Source of the DNA: Actinobacillus lignieresii
GTDB taxonomy: Bacteria > Pseudomonadota > Gammaproteobacteria > Enterobacterales > Pasteurellaceae
Assembly (NCBI RefSeq): GCF_900444945.1
Contig: NZ_UFRM01000001.1
Span: 134,501 to 198,500 of the forward strand
Direction: 5' to 3'
DNA: 64,000 nt
Position 1 is the stretch's first letter; each line of letters starts with the position of its first letter. Positions 8,937 through 17,733 of the stretch are shown in pieces. The position numbers were made by a program, and so were the translations under genes. The notes under the pieces were generated by a model. The model did no database searches. It saw only the letters and a list, made by a program, of their open reading frames with translations, and was not told the DNA's origin.

Positions 8937-9527
8937 ATGAGAAATCCTATTCATAAACGTATGGAACGTTTTGAATCTTGGCAGCATTTAACGTTTATGG
9001 TGTGCCTTTGCGAAAGAATGTATCCGAATTACCAACTTTTTTGCGATGTGACGCAACAATCTGAAAAAGCAAAAATTTTTCAAAATATTCTGAACCTTAT
9101 TTGGGAATTTTTGACAATAAAAGGAACGAAAATTAATTTCGATAACCAACTGGAAAAATTAGAAGAAATTATTCCCGATGTGAACGATTACGATTTTTTC
9201 GGCGTATTGCCCGCTCAAGAAGCGTGTGAAGCGTTATCGGAATTATTACACGGCATTATTGCAGGTTCCAGTTTGGAGCAAGCCGTCCGCATCAGCCAGA
9301 TTTCACTCGGTACGGTGGCGAGTTACCTCGAAATGCAAAATGAAAAAGAACTGAATGAGCAAGAATTGAAAAATTCGGAAGAAATTCAGGACGAATTGGA
9401 TGTGCAGTGGCAAATCTATCGTTTGCTAAATGAATGCGAAACACGTGATATCGAACTCATTTTAGGACTAAAAGAAGATATTCGCGCTAGCGGAATTAGC
9501 AATATTGGGTTAAAATTTAACCAATAA
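8937..9527 (+). CDS. yjaG: YjaG family protein (DUF416)
   Basis: 196-residue protein of the DUF416/YjaG family. It opens with RMERFESWQHLTFMVCLCERMYPNY, a typical start for the family, and is predicted mostly helical and cytoplasmic. No catalytic motif is visible and no function is established. It sits directly upstream of hupA as in enterics. AGAGGAAAAA precedes the ATG. Confidence 0.85.
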   Translation: MRNPIHKRMERFESWQHLTFMVCLCERMYPNYQLFCDVTQQSEKAKIFQNILNLIWEFLTIKGTKINFDNQLEKLEEIIPDVNDYDFFGVLPAQEACEALSELLHGIIAGSSLEQAVRISQISLGTVASYLEMQNEKELNEQELKNSEEIQDELDVQWQIYRLLNECETRDIELILGLKEDIRASGISNIGLKFNQ

Positions 9528-9662
9528 ATTAAAATATCGACAATTTTATCACGAATCCCCTTTGCGAAAAGGAAAGTTTCAATTAAGCTAGTGAACGTTT
9601 TACGTAACAATTTCGGACGTGTAACGTCATTTAATCTAAAATAAATCTTAGAGGATACAATC

Positions 9663-9935
9663 ATGAATAAAACTGAGTTAATCGATGCAATCGCTGCTGG
9701 TGCAGAGTTAAGCAAGAAAGACGCGAAAGCGGCATTAGAAGCGACTTTAAATGCGATCTCTGAAAGCCTAAAAAATGGCGACACCGTTCAGTTAATCGGC
9801 TTCGGTACTTTTAAAGTAAACGAGCGTAATGCACGTACGGGTCGTAACCCACGTACCGGCGAAGAAATCAAAATCGCAGCATCTAAAGTGCCGGCGTTTG
9901 TTGCAGGTAAAGCATTAAAAGATTTAGTAAAATAA
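9663..9935 (+). CDS. hupA: DNA-binding protein HU (alpha-type)
   Basis: 90-residue nucleoid protein that bends DNA without strong sequence preference. It has the complete HU fold: N-terminal helices ([21 protein letters not shown]), the core [20 protein letters not shown] with the conserved proline of the DNA-binding arm, and the end [27 protein letters not shown] precedes the ATG. A strong hairpin terminator follows. The position after yjaG supports hupA over hupB. Confidence 0.95.
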   Translation: MNKTELIDAIAAGAELSKKDAKAALEATLNAISESLKNGDTVQLIGFGTFKVNERNARTGRNPRTGEEIKIAASKVPAFVAGKALKDLVK

Positions 9936-9952
9936 TTCTTTGCAAAGTTTTT

Positions 9953-9978
9953 AAAGCCTAGATTCATTCTAGGCTTTT
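9953..9978. terminator. Bidirectional terminator between hupA and thyA
   Basis: AAGCCTAGA, a short loop, then TCTAGGCTT followed by T5. The complementary side also has an A-run, so it can end both hupA (+) and thyA (-). Confidence 0.85.
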
Positions 9979-9987
9979 TTGTTTCTC

Positions 9988-10839
9988 TTATACCGAGAAC
10001 GGATATTGGATTGCCGGATGATATTCGTAACCTTCGACTTTAAAATCATCGAGCGTTACCCAAGTTTCTAAATCCTCTAATGATTTAATTGCCGGATTAA
10101 TCCAAAGTTTAGGAGAAGCCAGCGGCTTTCTTTTCAATTGTACGTCACGCATCAATTCCAATTGGTCTTCATAAATATGCGCATTTACGATTTTATGAAA
10201 CGCTTGTCCGGCTTTATGTCCGGTAATTTGCGCCATTAAAGCCAAGAAGGTATAGCATTGGATCATATTCCAATTGAGCCCAAGCGGTACATCGGCGGAA
10301 CGTTGCGTACTGTTTAAATAAAGCGTGCCGTCTAAAAGCGAGAAATGATGGCTATATAAGCAGGGACGTAAACAGCCCATATGGAATACGCCCGGATGAT
10401 AAAAGGTATAAATTTCACCGCGATTATCCACGCCTTTTTTTAAATCATCGACAATCTGGCGCAATAAATCGACGGAACCTCCGTCCGCTTTCGGGAAGCT
10501 ACGTCCGACCGCGCCGTAAACCAAACCCATATCATCTTCGCCTTTACGATACGGATTGGCTAACCAAGCCGAGTTTTGATTTGCATTGGCATCCCATGAT
10601 TTTGTTCCAAGTTTGCGGAAATCGGCGGCATTATCATAGCCTCGAATATAACCCAATAATTCCGCAATCGCCGCTTTCCAAAAACTTCTTCTTGTTGTAA
10701 CAAGCGGAAACTCTCCGGTTGCAACATTGTAGGTTAAATCGGCATTAATTACGGTTAAACAACGCTTACCAGTACGTTCGTTCTCTACCCATTTTCCTTC
10801 GTTTACGATACGATGGCATAAATCTAAATACTGTTTCAT
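9988..10839 (-). CDS. thyA: Thymidylate synthase (divergent ThyA-type)
   Basis: Methylates dUMP to dTMP with methylene-THF. It has 283 residues, near the family length, but is divergent. It keeps [19 protein letters not shown] near the N-terminus, VYGAVGRS, the nucleophile in [10 protein letters not shown] (C160), the phosphate-binding [13 protein letters not shown] (R180, D183) and the folate-side [11 protein letters not shown]. coli ThyA has PCHAFFQFYV and QRSCDVFLGLPFNI at these sites, and ends APVAI where this one ends in IQYPFSV. It is probably active, but from a separate branch of the family. It is convergent with hupA and divergent from the lipoprotein gene. Confidence 0.88.
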   Translation of the reverse strand: MKQYLDLCHRIVNEGKWVENERTGKRCLTVINADLTYNVATGEFPLVTTRRSFWKAAIAELLGYIRGYDNAADFRKLGTKSWDANANQNSAWLANPYRKGEDDMGLVYGAVGRSFPKADGGSVDLLRQIVDDLKKGVDNRGEIYTFYHPGVFHMGCLRPCLYSHHFSLLDGTLYLNSTQRSADVPLGLNWNMIQCYTFLALMAQITGHKAGQAFHKIVNAHIYEDQLELMRDVQLKRKPLASPKLWINPAIKSLEDLETWVTLDDFKVEGYEYHPAIQYPFSV

Positions 10840-10926
10840 GGTGACCTCTTAAAAAAACTTAGGTAATTTTGCCATTTATTCGGTAAAATGGATAATAAAT
10901 TTTTATAAAGCGATAAGGAGTGCGAT

Positions 10927-11511
10927 ATGAAAAAACTGATGAAACCGATTTTTGTCTGCTTAACCTTGGCGGTTCTGACCGCTTGTTCGAGTAAAAGTAG
11001 TTGGACTCGTTTAAACGATTCGGAAGTAGATCAAAAATCCTATGCGATAGCTTATGGCGCAACGGCACAAACTTACGCGGATCGAGTAAATGAAAGCTAT
11101 GATATCGATTCATTTATGAACGGTGTTGATGATTGGTATAACAAAAAAGTTAATCTGCCGGTAGAACAAATTCGAGCAATGATTTTGAATCGCTTAATGG
11201 ATCATAATATTTACGCTTATTATAGCGGTGTGCTTTATGCTGCGGATTTACAAGGCAATTTTAATCATTTGGATCCAAGTTGTTGGGATTTGGTACAAAC
11301 GCCGAGTATGACGCAAGGTATCCACGATGCAATGCTTGATATTCAAAAAAATAAGGTACGTGGCGACGAATATATTAAAAACGGAGTGGAACAAATTCTT
11401 CATCTTTGCGTAAAAACAATGGTGGAAGACGAGCATAAGCAGGAAGTCAATTCAAAAGCTAAAGGCAAAAAATCGGCGAAAGCGGCTCAGAAACAGAAAT
11501 CGGCTAAATAA
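10927..11511 (+). CDS. Putative lipoprotein of unknown function
   Basis: 194 residues. The signal peptide MKKLMKPIFVCLTLAVLTAC ends in a lipobox (LTAC), so the mature protein should be lipid-anchored at Cys20. The mature part is mainly helical, mentions no catalytic motif that I recognise, and ends in a Lys-rich tail (KAKGKKSAKAAQKQKSAK) that could contact an anionic surface. AAGGAGTGCGAT precedes the ATG. It stands alone between thyA and bioB. I do not recognise a characterised homologue. Confidence 0.8.
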   Translation: MKKLMKPIFVCLTLAVLTACSSKSSWTRLNDSEVDQKSYAIAYGATAQTYADRVNESYDIDSFMNGVDDWYNKKVNLPVEQIRAMILNRLMDHNIYAYYSGVLYAADLQGNFNHLDPSCWDLVQTPSMTQGIHDAMLDIQKNKVRGDEYIKNGVEQILHLCVKTMVEDEHKQEVNSKAKGKKSAKAAQKQKSAK

Positions 11512-11530
11512 CGTCAGTTAATGTATTGTA

Positions 11531-11585
11531 TAAGCGGTCTATTTTTCTCAATAAATTGTAAGATTTTGAGAAAATACGACCGCTT
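11531..11585. repeat. Inverted pair of degenerate uptake signals
   Basis: TAAGCGGTC at 11531-11539 and GACCGCTT at 11578-11585 around TTTTTCTCA and its complement TGAGAAAA. They form a long hairpin between the lipoprotein gene and bioB. Confidence 0.7.
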
Positions 11586-11606
11586 CGGTTTATTTAAGGA
11601 GATGAC

Positions 11607-12617
11607 ATGACAACCTATAATTTGCGTTTAAAAGCAAAAAGTGAACTTACCCCCCACCCTACGGCACAATATTGGCGTAAATGCCAAGTCGAAGAATTAT
11701 TCGAAATGCCTTTTATGGAACTTATCTTTAAAGCGGCACAAGTCCATAGAGAGCATTTTGACCCGCAAGCGATTCAATTATCGACGTTACTTTCGATTAA
11801 AACCGGAGGATGTCCGGAAGAATGCGAATATTGCCCTCAGTCCGCTCGCTATGATACCGGGCTTGAAAAGCAAGTGATGATGGATGTGGAAGAAATTGTC
11901 GAGAAAGCCAAAATAGCCAAAGCGAGAGGCGCGAGCCGTTTTTGTATGGGCGCCGCTTGGCGTGGGCCGAAGCCGAAAGACATTAAAGTGGTGTCTGAAA
12001 TTATCGGTGCGGTAAAAGCGTTAGGTCTAGAGACTTGCGGTACTTTCGGTTTGCTTGAAGAAGGGATGGCGGAAGATTTAAAACAAGCCGGATTGGATTA
12101 TTATAATCATAACTTGGATACGGATCCGGAACGTTATAGCAAAATCGTACATACCCGCAATCACGATGATCGTATGGATACGCTCGGTAAAGTACGTCAT
12201 GCAGGATTAAAAGTCTGCTGTGGCGGAATTGTCGGCATGAACGAAACCCGCCCGGAACGTGCCGGACTTATTGCTAGTTTAGCCAATTTGGATCCACAGC
12301 CGGAAAGTGTACCGATTAACCAATTAATTAAAGTGGAAGGAACACCGCTTGAAAATGCGGAAGATTTGGATTGGACGGAATTTGTCAGAACGATTGCCGT
12401 TGCCAGAATTACTATGCCGAAAAGTTATGTGCGCTTATCCGCAGGTAGAACCGAAATGCCGGAAGCGATGCAAGCATTGTGCTTTATGGCGGGAGCAAAC
12501 TCAATTTTTTATGGCGAAAAGCTATTAACGACAGGTAATCCGGAAGAAGATTTTGACCGCTTACTAATGGATAAATTGGATTTATATCCGTTAGCATATC
12601 AACCTAATGAAGTCTAA
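11607..12617 (+). CDS. bioB: Biotin synthase BioB
   Basis: Radical-SAM enzyme that inserts sulfur into dethiobiotin. It has 336 residues. The [4Fe-4S] cluster ligands are in [11 protein letters not shown] (C69, C73, C76), followed by conserved [19 protein letters not shown] and the [2Fe-2S] region [26 protein letters not shown]. Length and motifs are complete. No other bio gene is adjacent, so the pathway is scattered. AAGGAGATGAC precedes the ATG, and a terminator hairpin follows. Confidence 0.97.
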   Translation: MTTYNLRLKAKSELTPHPTAQYWRKCQVEELFEMPFMELIFKAAQVHREHFDPQAIQLSTLLSIKTGGCPEECEYCPQSARYDTGLEKQVMMDVEEIVEKAKIAKARGASRFCMGAAWRGPKPKDIKVVSEIIGAVKALGLETCGTFGLLEEGMAEDLKQAGLDYYNHNLDTDPERYSKIVHTRNHDDRMDTLGKVRHAGLKVCCGGIVGMNETRPERAGLIASLANLDPQPESVPINQLIKVEGTPLENAEDLDWTEFVRTIAVARITMPKSYVRLSAGRTEMPEAMQALCFMAGANSIFYGEKLLTTGNPEEDFDRLLMDKLDLYPLAYQPNEV

Positions 12618-12630
12618 TTCGATAAATGAA

Positions 12631-12655
12631 AAAAGCCAGCATTTTGCTGGCTTTT
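12631..12655. terminator. Bidirectional terminator between bioB and the csp gene
   Basis: AAAAGCCAGC, loop ATTTT, GCTGGCTTTT. It is a symmetric stem with A and T flanks and serves both convergent genes. Confidence 0.85.
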
Positions 12656-12680
12656 AGATTCGTTATATAAGTATTTAAAA

Positions 12681-12890
12681 TTAAAGTACTTTTACGTTTA
12701 CTGCTGAAGGACCGCGATCTGAATCTTGTACTTCAAACTCAACTTTTGCACCTTCTTCTAAAGTACGGAAGTTTGAACCAACGATACCTGAGAAGTGAAC
12801 GAAAATATCTTTACCGCCTTGATCCGGAGTGATAAAACCGAAACCTTTAGTTGAATTGAACCATTTAACGATACCTGTTGCTTTAGACAT
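12681..12890 (-). CDS. Cold-shock-domain protein (CspA family)
   Basis: 69-residue single-stranded nucleic-acid-binding protein. It has both RNA-binding motifs, KGFGFITP and DIFVHFSGI, within the standard five-strand barrel. The start was chosen at the ATG ending at 12890 ([19 protein letters not shown]), preceded by AAGGAAAATCCT; an upstream in-frame extension adds no conserved residues. More than 300 bases of leader-like sequence lie upstream, as expected for a cold-regulated csp gene. Which Csp paralogue it is cannot be settled here (cspD or cspA type). Confidence 0.93.
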   Translation of the reverse strand: MSKATGIVKWFNSTKGFGFITPDQGGKDIFVHFSGIVGSNFRTLEEGAKVEFEVQDSDRGPSAVNVKVL

Positions 12891-13253
12891 AGGATTTTCC
12901 TTATAAAAATTTAATGAAAAGAATTGCTGCACGTTTGTTTGGAGATTAGAGATTTATTCGCGAAGAACTCTCAGAAAATCAGAAGATTTATAGAAAGGAA
13001 AACATCGATAAAGCAATCGTACTCAAGAACGCTACGAGAAGCGTTTTCGATTAGAACATTAAAAAAACATTAAAGCAAATGTTTTTTTGAACTTATTTAT
13101 CGGAATTGAAACATAGAAATATATGAACGTAACAAAATAGCGTAATGACTTGATTTTATATAGACGGGAATCCGTAAATAAAATATAGTAGCGGGCTAAG
13201 ACTCTGTATTGGGTCGGCATCTATTTGGACTTAAATTTAAAGAGAAAAACAAT
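12891..13253. other. Divergent intergenic region of csp and proQ
   Basis: 363 bases without a credible gene. It holds the probable long 5' leader of the cold-shock gene (minus strand) and the promoter of proQ (plus). Two hairpins are visible: AACGCT/AGCGTT at 13028-13045 and a perfect A/T-rich stem at 13061-13088. Confidence 0.6.
13061..13088. terminator. Perfect 11-bp A/T-rich hairpin in the csp leader
   Basis: AAAAAAACATT, then AAAGCA, then AATGTTTTTTT. Ending in a T-run on both strands, it resembles an intrinsic terminator, but it lies upstream of both divergent genes. It may be a leader attenuator or a terminator of short divergent transcripts; the role is inference. Confidence 0.4.
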
Positions 13254-13802
13254 ATGTCAGAACAACAAGTAAAAATTCAAAATGGCAATAAAACTAATCC
13301 TAGCGTAAAAGAAGTGATTACGTATTTAGCGGAGAAGTTTCCACTTTGTTTTAGTGTTGAAGGAGAAGCAAAGCCACTCAAAGTCGGACTTTTCCAAGAT
13401 TTGGCCGAAGCGTTGGCTAATGATGAAAAAGTCAGTAAAACATTACTGCGTCAGGCGTTACGTACTTATACGATGAGCTGGCGTTATTTGGCTTGTTGTA
13501 AAGCAAATGTCCAACGTGTCGGTTTACAAGGCGAAGAAGCCGGTATTGTGGATGAAGCGCAAGCAGAGCACGCGGCACAAACTTTAACGGTTGCCAAAGA
13601 AGCTTATGCGGCTCGTAAAGCGGAACAGCGAAAAGAGCAACGCAAAGAATTCTTTAAGAAAAAAGCTCAAGAAGAGAAAGCGAAGAAAAATGCTGCAAAT
13701 CAAGTGAAGAAGACTCCTCGAGTTGCGAAAGAAGCTTCTGTAAAAGCGACCGCCGAGAGTTTAGCGGCATTAACAAGCAAATTTGGTAAGGGAAATAAAT
13801 AA
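13254..13802 (+). CDS. proQ: RNA chaperone ProQ
   Basis: Global RNA-binding protein of the ProQ/FinO family. The start at 13254 (MSEQQVKIQNGNKTNPSVKE) was chosen over an upstream in-frame start because AAAGAGAAAAAC precedes it and the protein then aligns with the family; it gives 182 residues. The FinO domain covers about residues 15-125 (EKFPLCFSVEGEAKPLKVGLF, RTYTMSWRYLACCK). A Lys/Ala-rich linker follows, and the C-terminal Tudor-like segment of E. coli ProQ seems shortened. prc lies directly downstream, as in enterics. Confidence 0.93.
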   Translation: MSEQQVKIQNGNKTNPSVKEVITYLAEKFPLCFSVEGEAKPLKVGLFQDLAEALANDEKVSKTLLRQALRTYTMSWRYLACCKANVQRVGLQGEEAGIVDEAQAEHAAQTLTVAKEAYAARKAEQRKEQRKEFFKKKAQEEKAKKNAANQVKKTPRVAKEASVKATAESLAALTSKFGKGNK

Positions 13803-13812
13803 TTTGCAGGTC

Positions 13813-13865
13813 TAGCGGTCGGTTTATTGTCGTTTTACAATACGTAACGTTTTTTTGACCGCTTG
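13813..13865. repeat. Inverted pair of degenerate uptake signals
   Basis: TAGCGGTC near 13813 faces GACCGCTTG at 13857-13865, between proQ and prc. Spacing and A/T-rich middle resemble the other pairs. Confidence 0.65.
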
Positions 13866-13893
13866 CATATCTTTATAATGAATCAGGATTTTT

Positions 13894-15906
13894 ATGAAAA
13901 TAAATCAACTTAGCCGTCTTATTGCTATTTGTTTCGGGACTATCGTAAGCAGTGCATTTGCGGTAGAACCGCAAATTCAAGAGAGTGCGTTAGTAACCCC
14001 GAAACCGACGGAACAACACAGCCTTTCAACTAAACGTGTTACAGCGCGTTTGACACAATCTCACTACCATAAGTTTAAATTAGACGATGAGTTTGCGGAT
14101 AAGATTTTTAACCGATATATGGATTGGTTAGACGGAGCGCATAATACTTTTTTACAATCCGATATTGATGAGATGCGCGCCAAATATGCGGCGAAATTAG
14201 ATGATGAGCTGTATGAAGGTAAGTTGGATTCCGCATTTGAAATCTATGATTTAATGACCAAACGTCGTTATGAACGTTATAAGTATGCGTTGTCTTTATT
14301 AGATAAAGAGCCGAATTTAAAAGGGTCGGATCAAATCGAAAATGATCGTGAAAAGGCGGCGTTTCCCGCAACGGTTGAAGAAGCTAATCAGCTATGGGAA
14401 CAACGCGTTAAAAACGATGTAATTAATCTCTATCTTAAAGATAAAAAATGGCCTGAAATTAAGAAAACGTTAATTAAACGTTATAATTTAGCGATTAAAC
14501 GTTTGACGCAAATTAAAGCGGACGACGTGTTGCAAACGTATTTAAATGCGTTCGCACGTGAAATTGATCCGCATACAAGTTATCTTTCGCCTCGTGCGGC
14601 AAAAGCATTCCAAGAAAGTATGAATTTGTCTTTGGAAGGTATCGGTGCGACGCTTGCGATGGAAGACGACGTAACTACGATTAAATCTCTCGTGCCGGGT
14701 GCGCCTGCCGCTCGTAGTAAAAAACTGGTGGTCGGCGATAAGATCGTAGGTGTCGGTCAGGATAACGGTGAGATCGAAGATGTTATCGGTTGGCGTTTAG
14801 ATGATGTCGTCGATAAGATCAAAGGTAAAAAAGGTACGAAAGTTCGTTTAGAAATTGAACCGGAAAAAGGCGGAAAAACGAAAATTATCACTTTAGTCCG
14901 AGATAAAGTTCGTTTAGAAGACAGTGCGGCAAAACTAACTGTTGATAAAATCAACGGTAAAAATGTTGCCGTGATTAAAATTTCAACATTTTATATCGGT
15001 TTAACCAACGATGTTCGTAAATTGTTAGATGAAATGAAAACTAAAAAAGTGGACGGTTTAATTATCGATTTACGTGAAAACGGCGGCGGTTCTCTGACGG
15101 AAGTTGTCGAATTAACCGGACTCTTTATTAAAGACGGGCCGGTTGTTCAGGTACGAGATGCGTTCAACCGTATTAAAGTGCATGAAGATCCGGAAGCGGA
15201 TAAATCGCTTTATGACGGTAAGATCATGGTTATGATTAACCGCCACAGCGCGTCGGCATCCGAAATTTTTGCGGCGGCGATGCAAGATTACAATCGTGCA
15301 ATTATCGTAGGGCAACAAACCTTCGGTAAAGGTACGGTTCAACAAAGTCGTTCGTTAAATTTTGTATATGACTTGGATCAGGAACCGTTAGGCTTTATTC
15401 AATACACAATCCAAAAATTCTATCGTATTGACGGCGGCAGCACTCAATTGAAAGGCGTCGAAGCGGATATTAAATTTCCTGAAATTATTAATGCGGAGAA
15501 AACTGGCGAAAGTTTTGAAGATAATGCTTTACCTTGGGATAAAATTCCTGCGGCAAGCTATCAAGAAGCCGGACATGCAAGAGATGCGGTTTCCGCATTA
15601 ACTGCTAAGCATGAAGAACGTATTGCGAAAGAACCTGAGTTTATTACGTTAAACGAAGATATTGCAATCCGTAAAGAAAGAGACGCTCGCAAGTATTCGT
15701 CACTTAATCTGGAAGAGCGTTTGAAAGAAGATCGCGCAGACGAAGCGAAACGTCTGAAAGATCTGAATGCACGCTTTGCAAGGGAAGGGAAAAAAGCGAT
15801 TAAGAATATTGATGCCTTACCAAAAGACTATGAAGCACCGGACTTTTTCTTAAAAGAAGCTGAAAAAATGATGGTTGATTGGTTAGAAATTGATAAGAAG
15901 TCATAA
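13894..15906 (+). CDS. prc: Periplasmic tail-specific protease Prc (Tsp)
   Basis: Carboxy-terminal processing protease that degrades tagged periplasmic proteins and cell-wall hydrolases. It has 670 residues (E. coli 682). A signal peptide covers about residues 1-23 (cleaved near SSAFA). A PDZ domain lies around residues 235-325 (GIGATLAMEDDVTTIKSLVPG). The serine-lysine dyad is in NRHSASASEIFAAAMQDY and VGQQTFGKGTVQ. DUF3340 and a charged helical tail follow. It is downstream of proQ and upstream of two cell-wall enzymes, suggesting a role in wall turnover. Confidence 0.95.
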   Translation: MKINQLSRLIAICFGTIVSSAFAVEPQIQESALVTPKPTEQHSLSTKRVTARLTQSHYHKFKLDDEFADKIFNRYMDWLDGAHNTFLQSDIDEMRAKYAAKLDDELYEGKLDSAFEIYDLMTKRRYERYKYALSLLDKEPNLKGSDQIENDREKAAFPATVEEANQLWEQRVKNDVINLYLKDKKWPEIKKTLIKRYNLAIKRLTQIKADDVLQTYLNAFAREIDPHTSYLSPRAAKAFQESMNLSLEGIGATLAMEDDVTTIKSLVPGAPAARSKKLVVGDKIVGVGQDNGEIEDVIGWRLDDVVDKIKGKKGTKVRLEIEPEKGGKTKIITLVRDKVRLEDSAAKLTVDKINGKNVAVIKISTFYIGLTNDVRKLLDEMKTKKVDGLIIDLRENGGGSLTEVVELTGLFIKDGPVVQVRDAFNRIKVHEDPEADKSLYDGKIMVMINRHSASASEIFAAAMQDYNRAIIVGQQTFGKGTVQQSRSLNFVYDLDQEPLGFIQYTIQKFYRIDGGSTQLKGVEADIKFPEIINAEKTGESFEDNALPWDKIPAASYQEAGHARDAVSALTAKHEERIAKEPEFITLNEDIAIRKERDARKYSSLNLEERLKEDRADEAKRLKDLNARFAREGKKAIKNIDALPKDYEAPDFFLKEAEKMMVDWLEIDKKS

Positions 15907-16002
15907 AATAGCTTATAATGTATTAAATTAGCTGCCGCTTAATGAAAGTTAAGCGGTTTGCTTTTATTGATGTTTTATAATCTCGGAGCTAAGGATTTTT
16001 AT

Positions 16003-17562
16003 ATGAGTAAGGCGAAAACCTTCAAATTACTGCCGTTAGTAATGCTTTCAAGTGTCGTTTTAGCCGAAACTAATGCAACTCATCTTCAGGCTGCATCAAC
16101 AGAAAACGCAACGGTTAATCATGCGACATCGGATGCAATTTTACCCCAGCTAAGTTTTAGCGCTCAGCAGGCTAGAGCAGCTGAACTTGCAAAGCGTGCG
16201 GATTATGTTTTTGAGCAAGAGCAGATTCGTTTGGAAGAAGAACGTAAATTGCAAGAAGCGGTGTTGAAAGTAAAGCAAACGGTCGGAGATAATCAGTTAT
16301 TACTAACTAAATCGGTTGCTAAAATTTATTTGGATAACGATTATGCAAGTATGTGGAATGACAAGCATGCGGAGAAGCAATTCCTCAAGGAATACGCATT
16401 ATTTGCCGCAAGCGGCGTATCAAGCAAATCGGCCAAAGCATTACAACAGATTTTAAATCATCCGGAAGGTTTGGGCAGAGATATCTTATTAACCGACGGT
16501 TTCTTAGATTATCTCTATTACAATAAAAACGTGTATAAAAATGCGAATCAATGGTTATACAACCTTGGCAGCTATAGTCCTAAATCACCTAGCTCGGAGC
16601 AAATAAATCAATGGGTGGAATCGACTAAGAACGGCGATTCGGCTCAGTTCGTGGCAAATTTAGTGCCTCGTAATCATATTTACCAAGAAACGGTGCAACG
16701 CATCTTAGCAATGTCTGCCGGCGGTAACACGAAGAAAGTAGCAAAAGCAAAGAAAACAAAAACGTCTGAGCCGGCAACCGGTAACGATACGTTCTATAAA
16801 TTAGCGTTAAATGCGCAAAGATTACGTATTATTCCGAGTTTTAATAACGGTATCTTTGTTAATATCCCTAGTTATCAACTATTTTACTTCCGTGACGGTC
16901 AGCTTGCATTACAATCAAAAGTGATTGTCGGTCGCGATGATCGCCGTACGCCGGTTATGTATAGTAAGCTTAGTAACGTAGTGGTTAATCCGCCTTGGAA
17001 TATTCCGCCGACAATTTTAAATAAAGATATTGTGCCGAAATTGGCTAAAAATCCGGGATTCGCAGATGCCGCAGGTTATGAAATTTTTGACGGAAAAGGC
17101 AATAAAATTAATCCTCGCAGCGTGAATTGGGCGCAATATGTGAACAGCAAAAATCTTCCTTACCGTATTCGCCAAAAAGCCGGTGATGACAGTGCATTAG
17201 GTCGTTTTAAATTTAATATGCCGAGTTCGGATGCGATTTATTTACACGATACGCCGAATCGCGGCTTATTCGGTAAAACGGATCGCGCGTTAAGTTCCGG
17301 TTGCGTACGTGTGGAACGTTCGGATGATCTGGCAAGTATTTTGCTGAAAGAAGCCGGTTGGAGTATGGATAAAAAACAAAAAGTATTGGCAAGTCAGAAA
17401 ACCACTTCGGCTAATATTCGTTCGGACAATCCGGTTTATTTATACTATGTTACCGCATGGGTAGAGAACGGTAAGGTATATACGTTACCTGATATCTATA
17501 AATTTGATACCTCTATTCCGAAAAATGTGGTGAATTGGAGTAAAGTTAAAAGTGTGATCTAA
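16003..17562 (+). CDS. ldtD: L,D-transpeptidase of the YcbB/LdtD family
   Basis: Forms 3-3 cross-links in peptidoglycan in the periplasm. The start at 16003 was chosen because AAGGATTTTTAT precedes it and a signal peptide follows directly (MSKAKTFKLLPLVMLSSVVLA); this gives 519 residues. A helical scaffold and peptidoglycan-binding-like region come first. The YkuD domain (about residues 290-450) has HDTPNRGLFGKTDRALSSGC with the nucleophile in SSGCVRVERSDD. E. coli LdtD is longer (about 615). The gene order ldtD-mepK-gloC equals E. coli ycbB-ycbK-ycbL. Confidence 0.92.
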   Translation: MSKAKTFKLLPLVMLSSVVLAETNATHLQAASTENATVNHATSDAILPQLSFSAQQARAAELAKRADYVFEQEQIRLEEERKLQEAVLKVKQTVGDNQLLLTKSVAKIYLDNDYASMWNDKHAEKQFLKEYALFAASGVSSKSAKALQQILNHPEGLGRDILLTDGFLDYLYYNKNVYKNANQWLYNLGSYSPKSPSSEQINQWVESTKNGDSAQFVANLVPRNHIYQETVQRILAMSAGGNTKKVAKAKKTKTSEPATGNDTFYKLALNAQRLRIIPSFNNGIFVNIPSYQLFYFRDGQLALQSKVIVGRDDRRTPVMYSKLSNVVVNPPWNIPPTILNKDIVPKLAKNPGFADAAGYEIFDGKGNKINPRSVNWAQYVNSKNLPYRIRQKAGDDSALGRFKFNMPSSDAIYLHDTPNRGLFGKTDRALSSGCVRVERSDDLASILLKEAGWSMDKKQKVLASQKTTSANIRSDNPVYLYYVTAWVENGKVYTLPDIYKFDTSIPKNVVNWSKVKSVI

Positions 17563-17578
17563 TTCACAAATATAAAAA

Positions 17579-17619
17579 TTTCCGAGAAGTTTTACTTGCT
17601 TCTCGGAACTTTCTTTTTT
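17579..17619 (+). terminator. Terminator after ldtD
   Basis: TTCCGAGAAG, loop, CTTCTCGGAA followed by a T-rich tail to 17619. A second stem, GGCTTATT-ACTT-AATAAGCC at 17635-17654, follows at once, so this is a tandem terminator. Confidence 0.85.
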
Positions 17620-17667
17620 AGATTAAACCTAATGGGCTTATTACTTAATAAGCCTTTATTTATGGTC

Positions 17668-17702
17668 GATAGTAAATAATTTGTGATAAATCATTTACTA
17701 TC
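17668..17702. promoter_or_regulatory. Inverted repeat upstream of mepK
   Basis: GATAGTAAAT at 17668-17677 and ATTTACTATC at 17693-17702, a perfect 10-bp inverted repeat with a 15-base spacer, 31 bases before the mepK start. It could be an operator or an mRNA hairpin. No known regulator was recognised. Confidence 0.4.
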
Positions 17703-17733
17703 AATCATTACTCGTGAAGAATGAGGAATAGCA

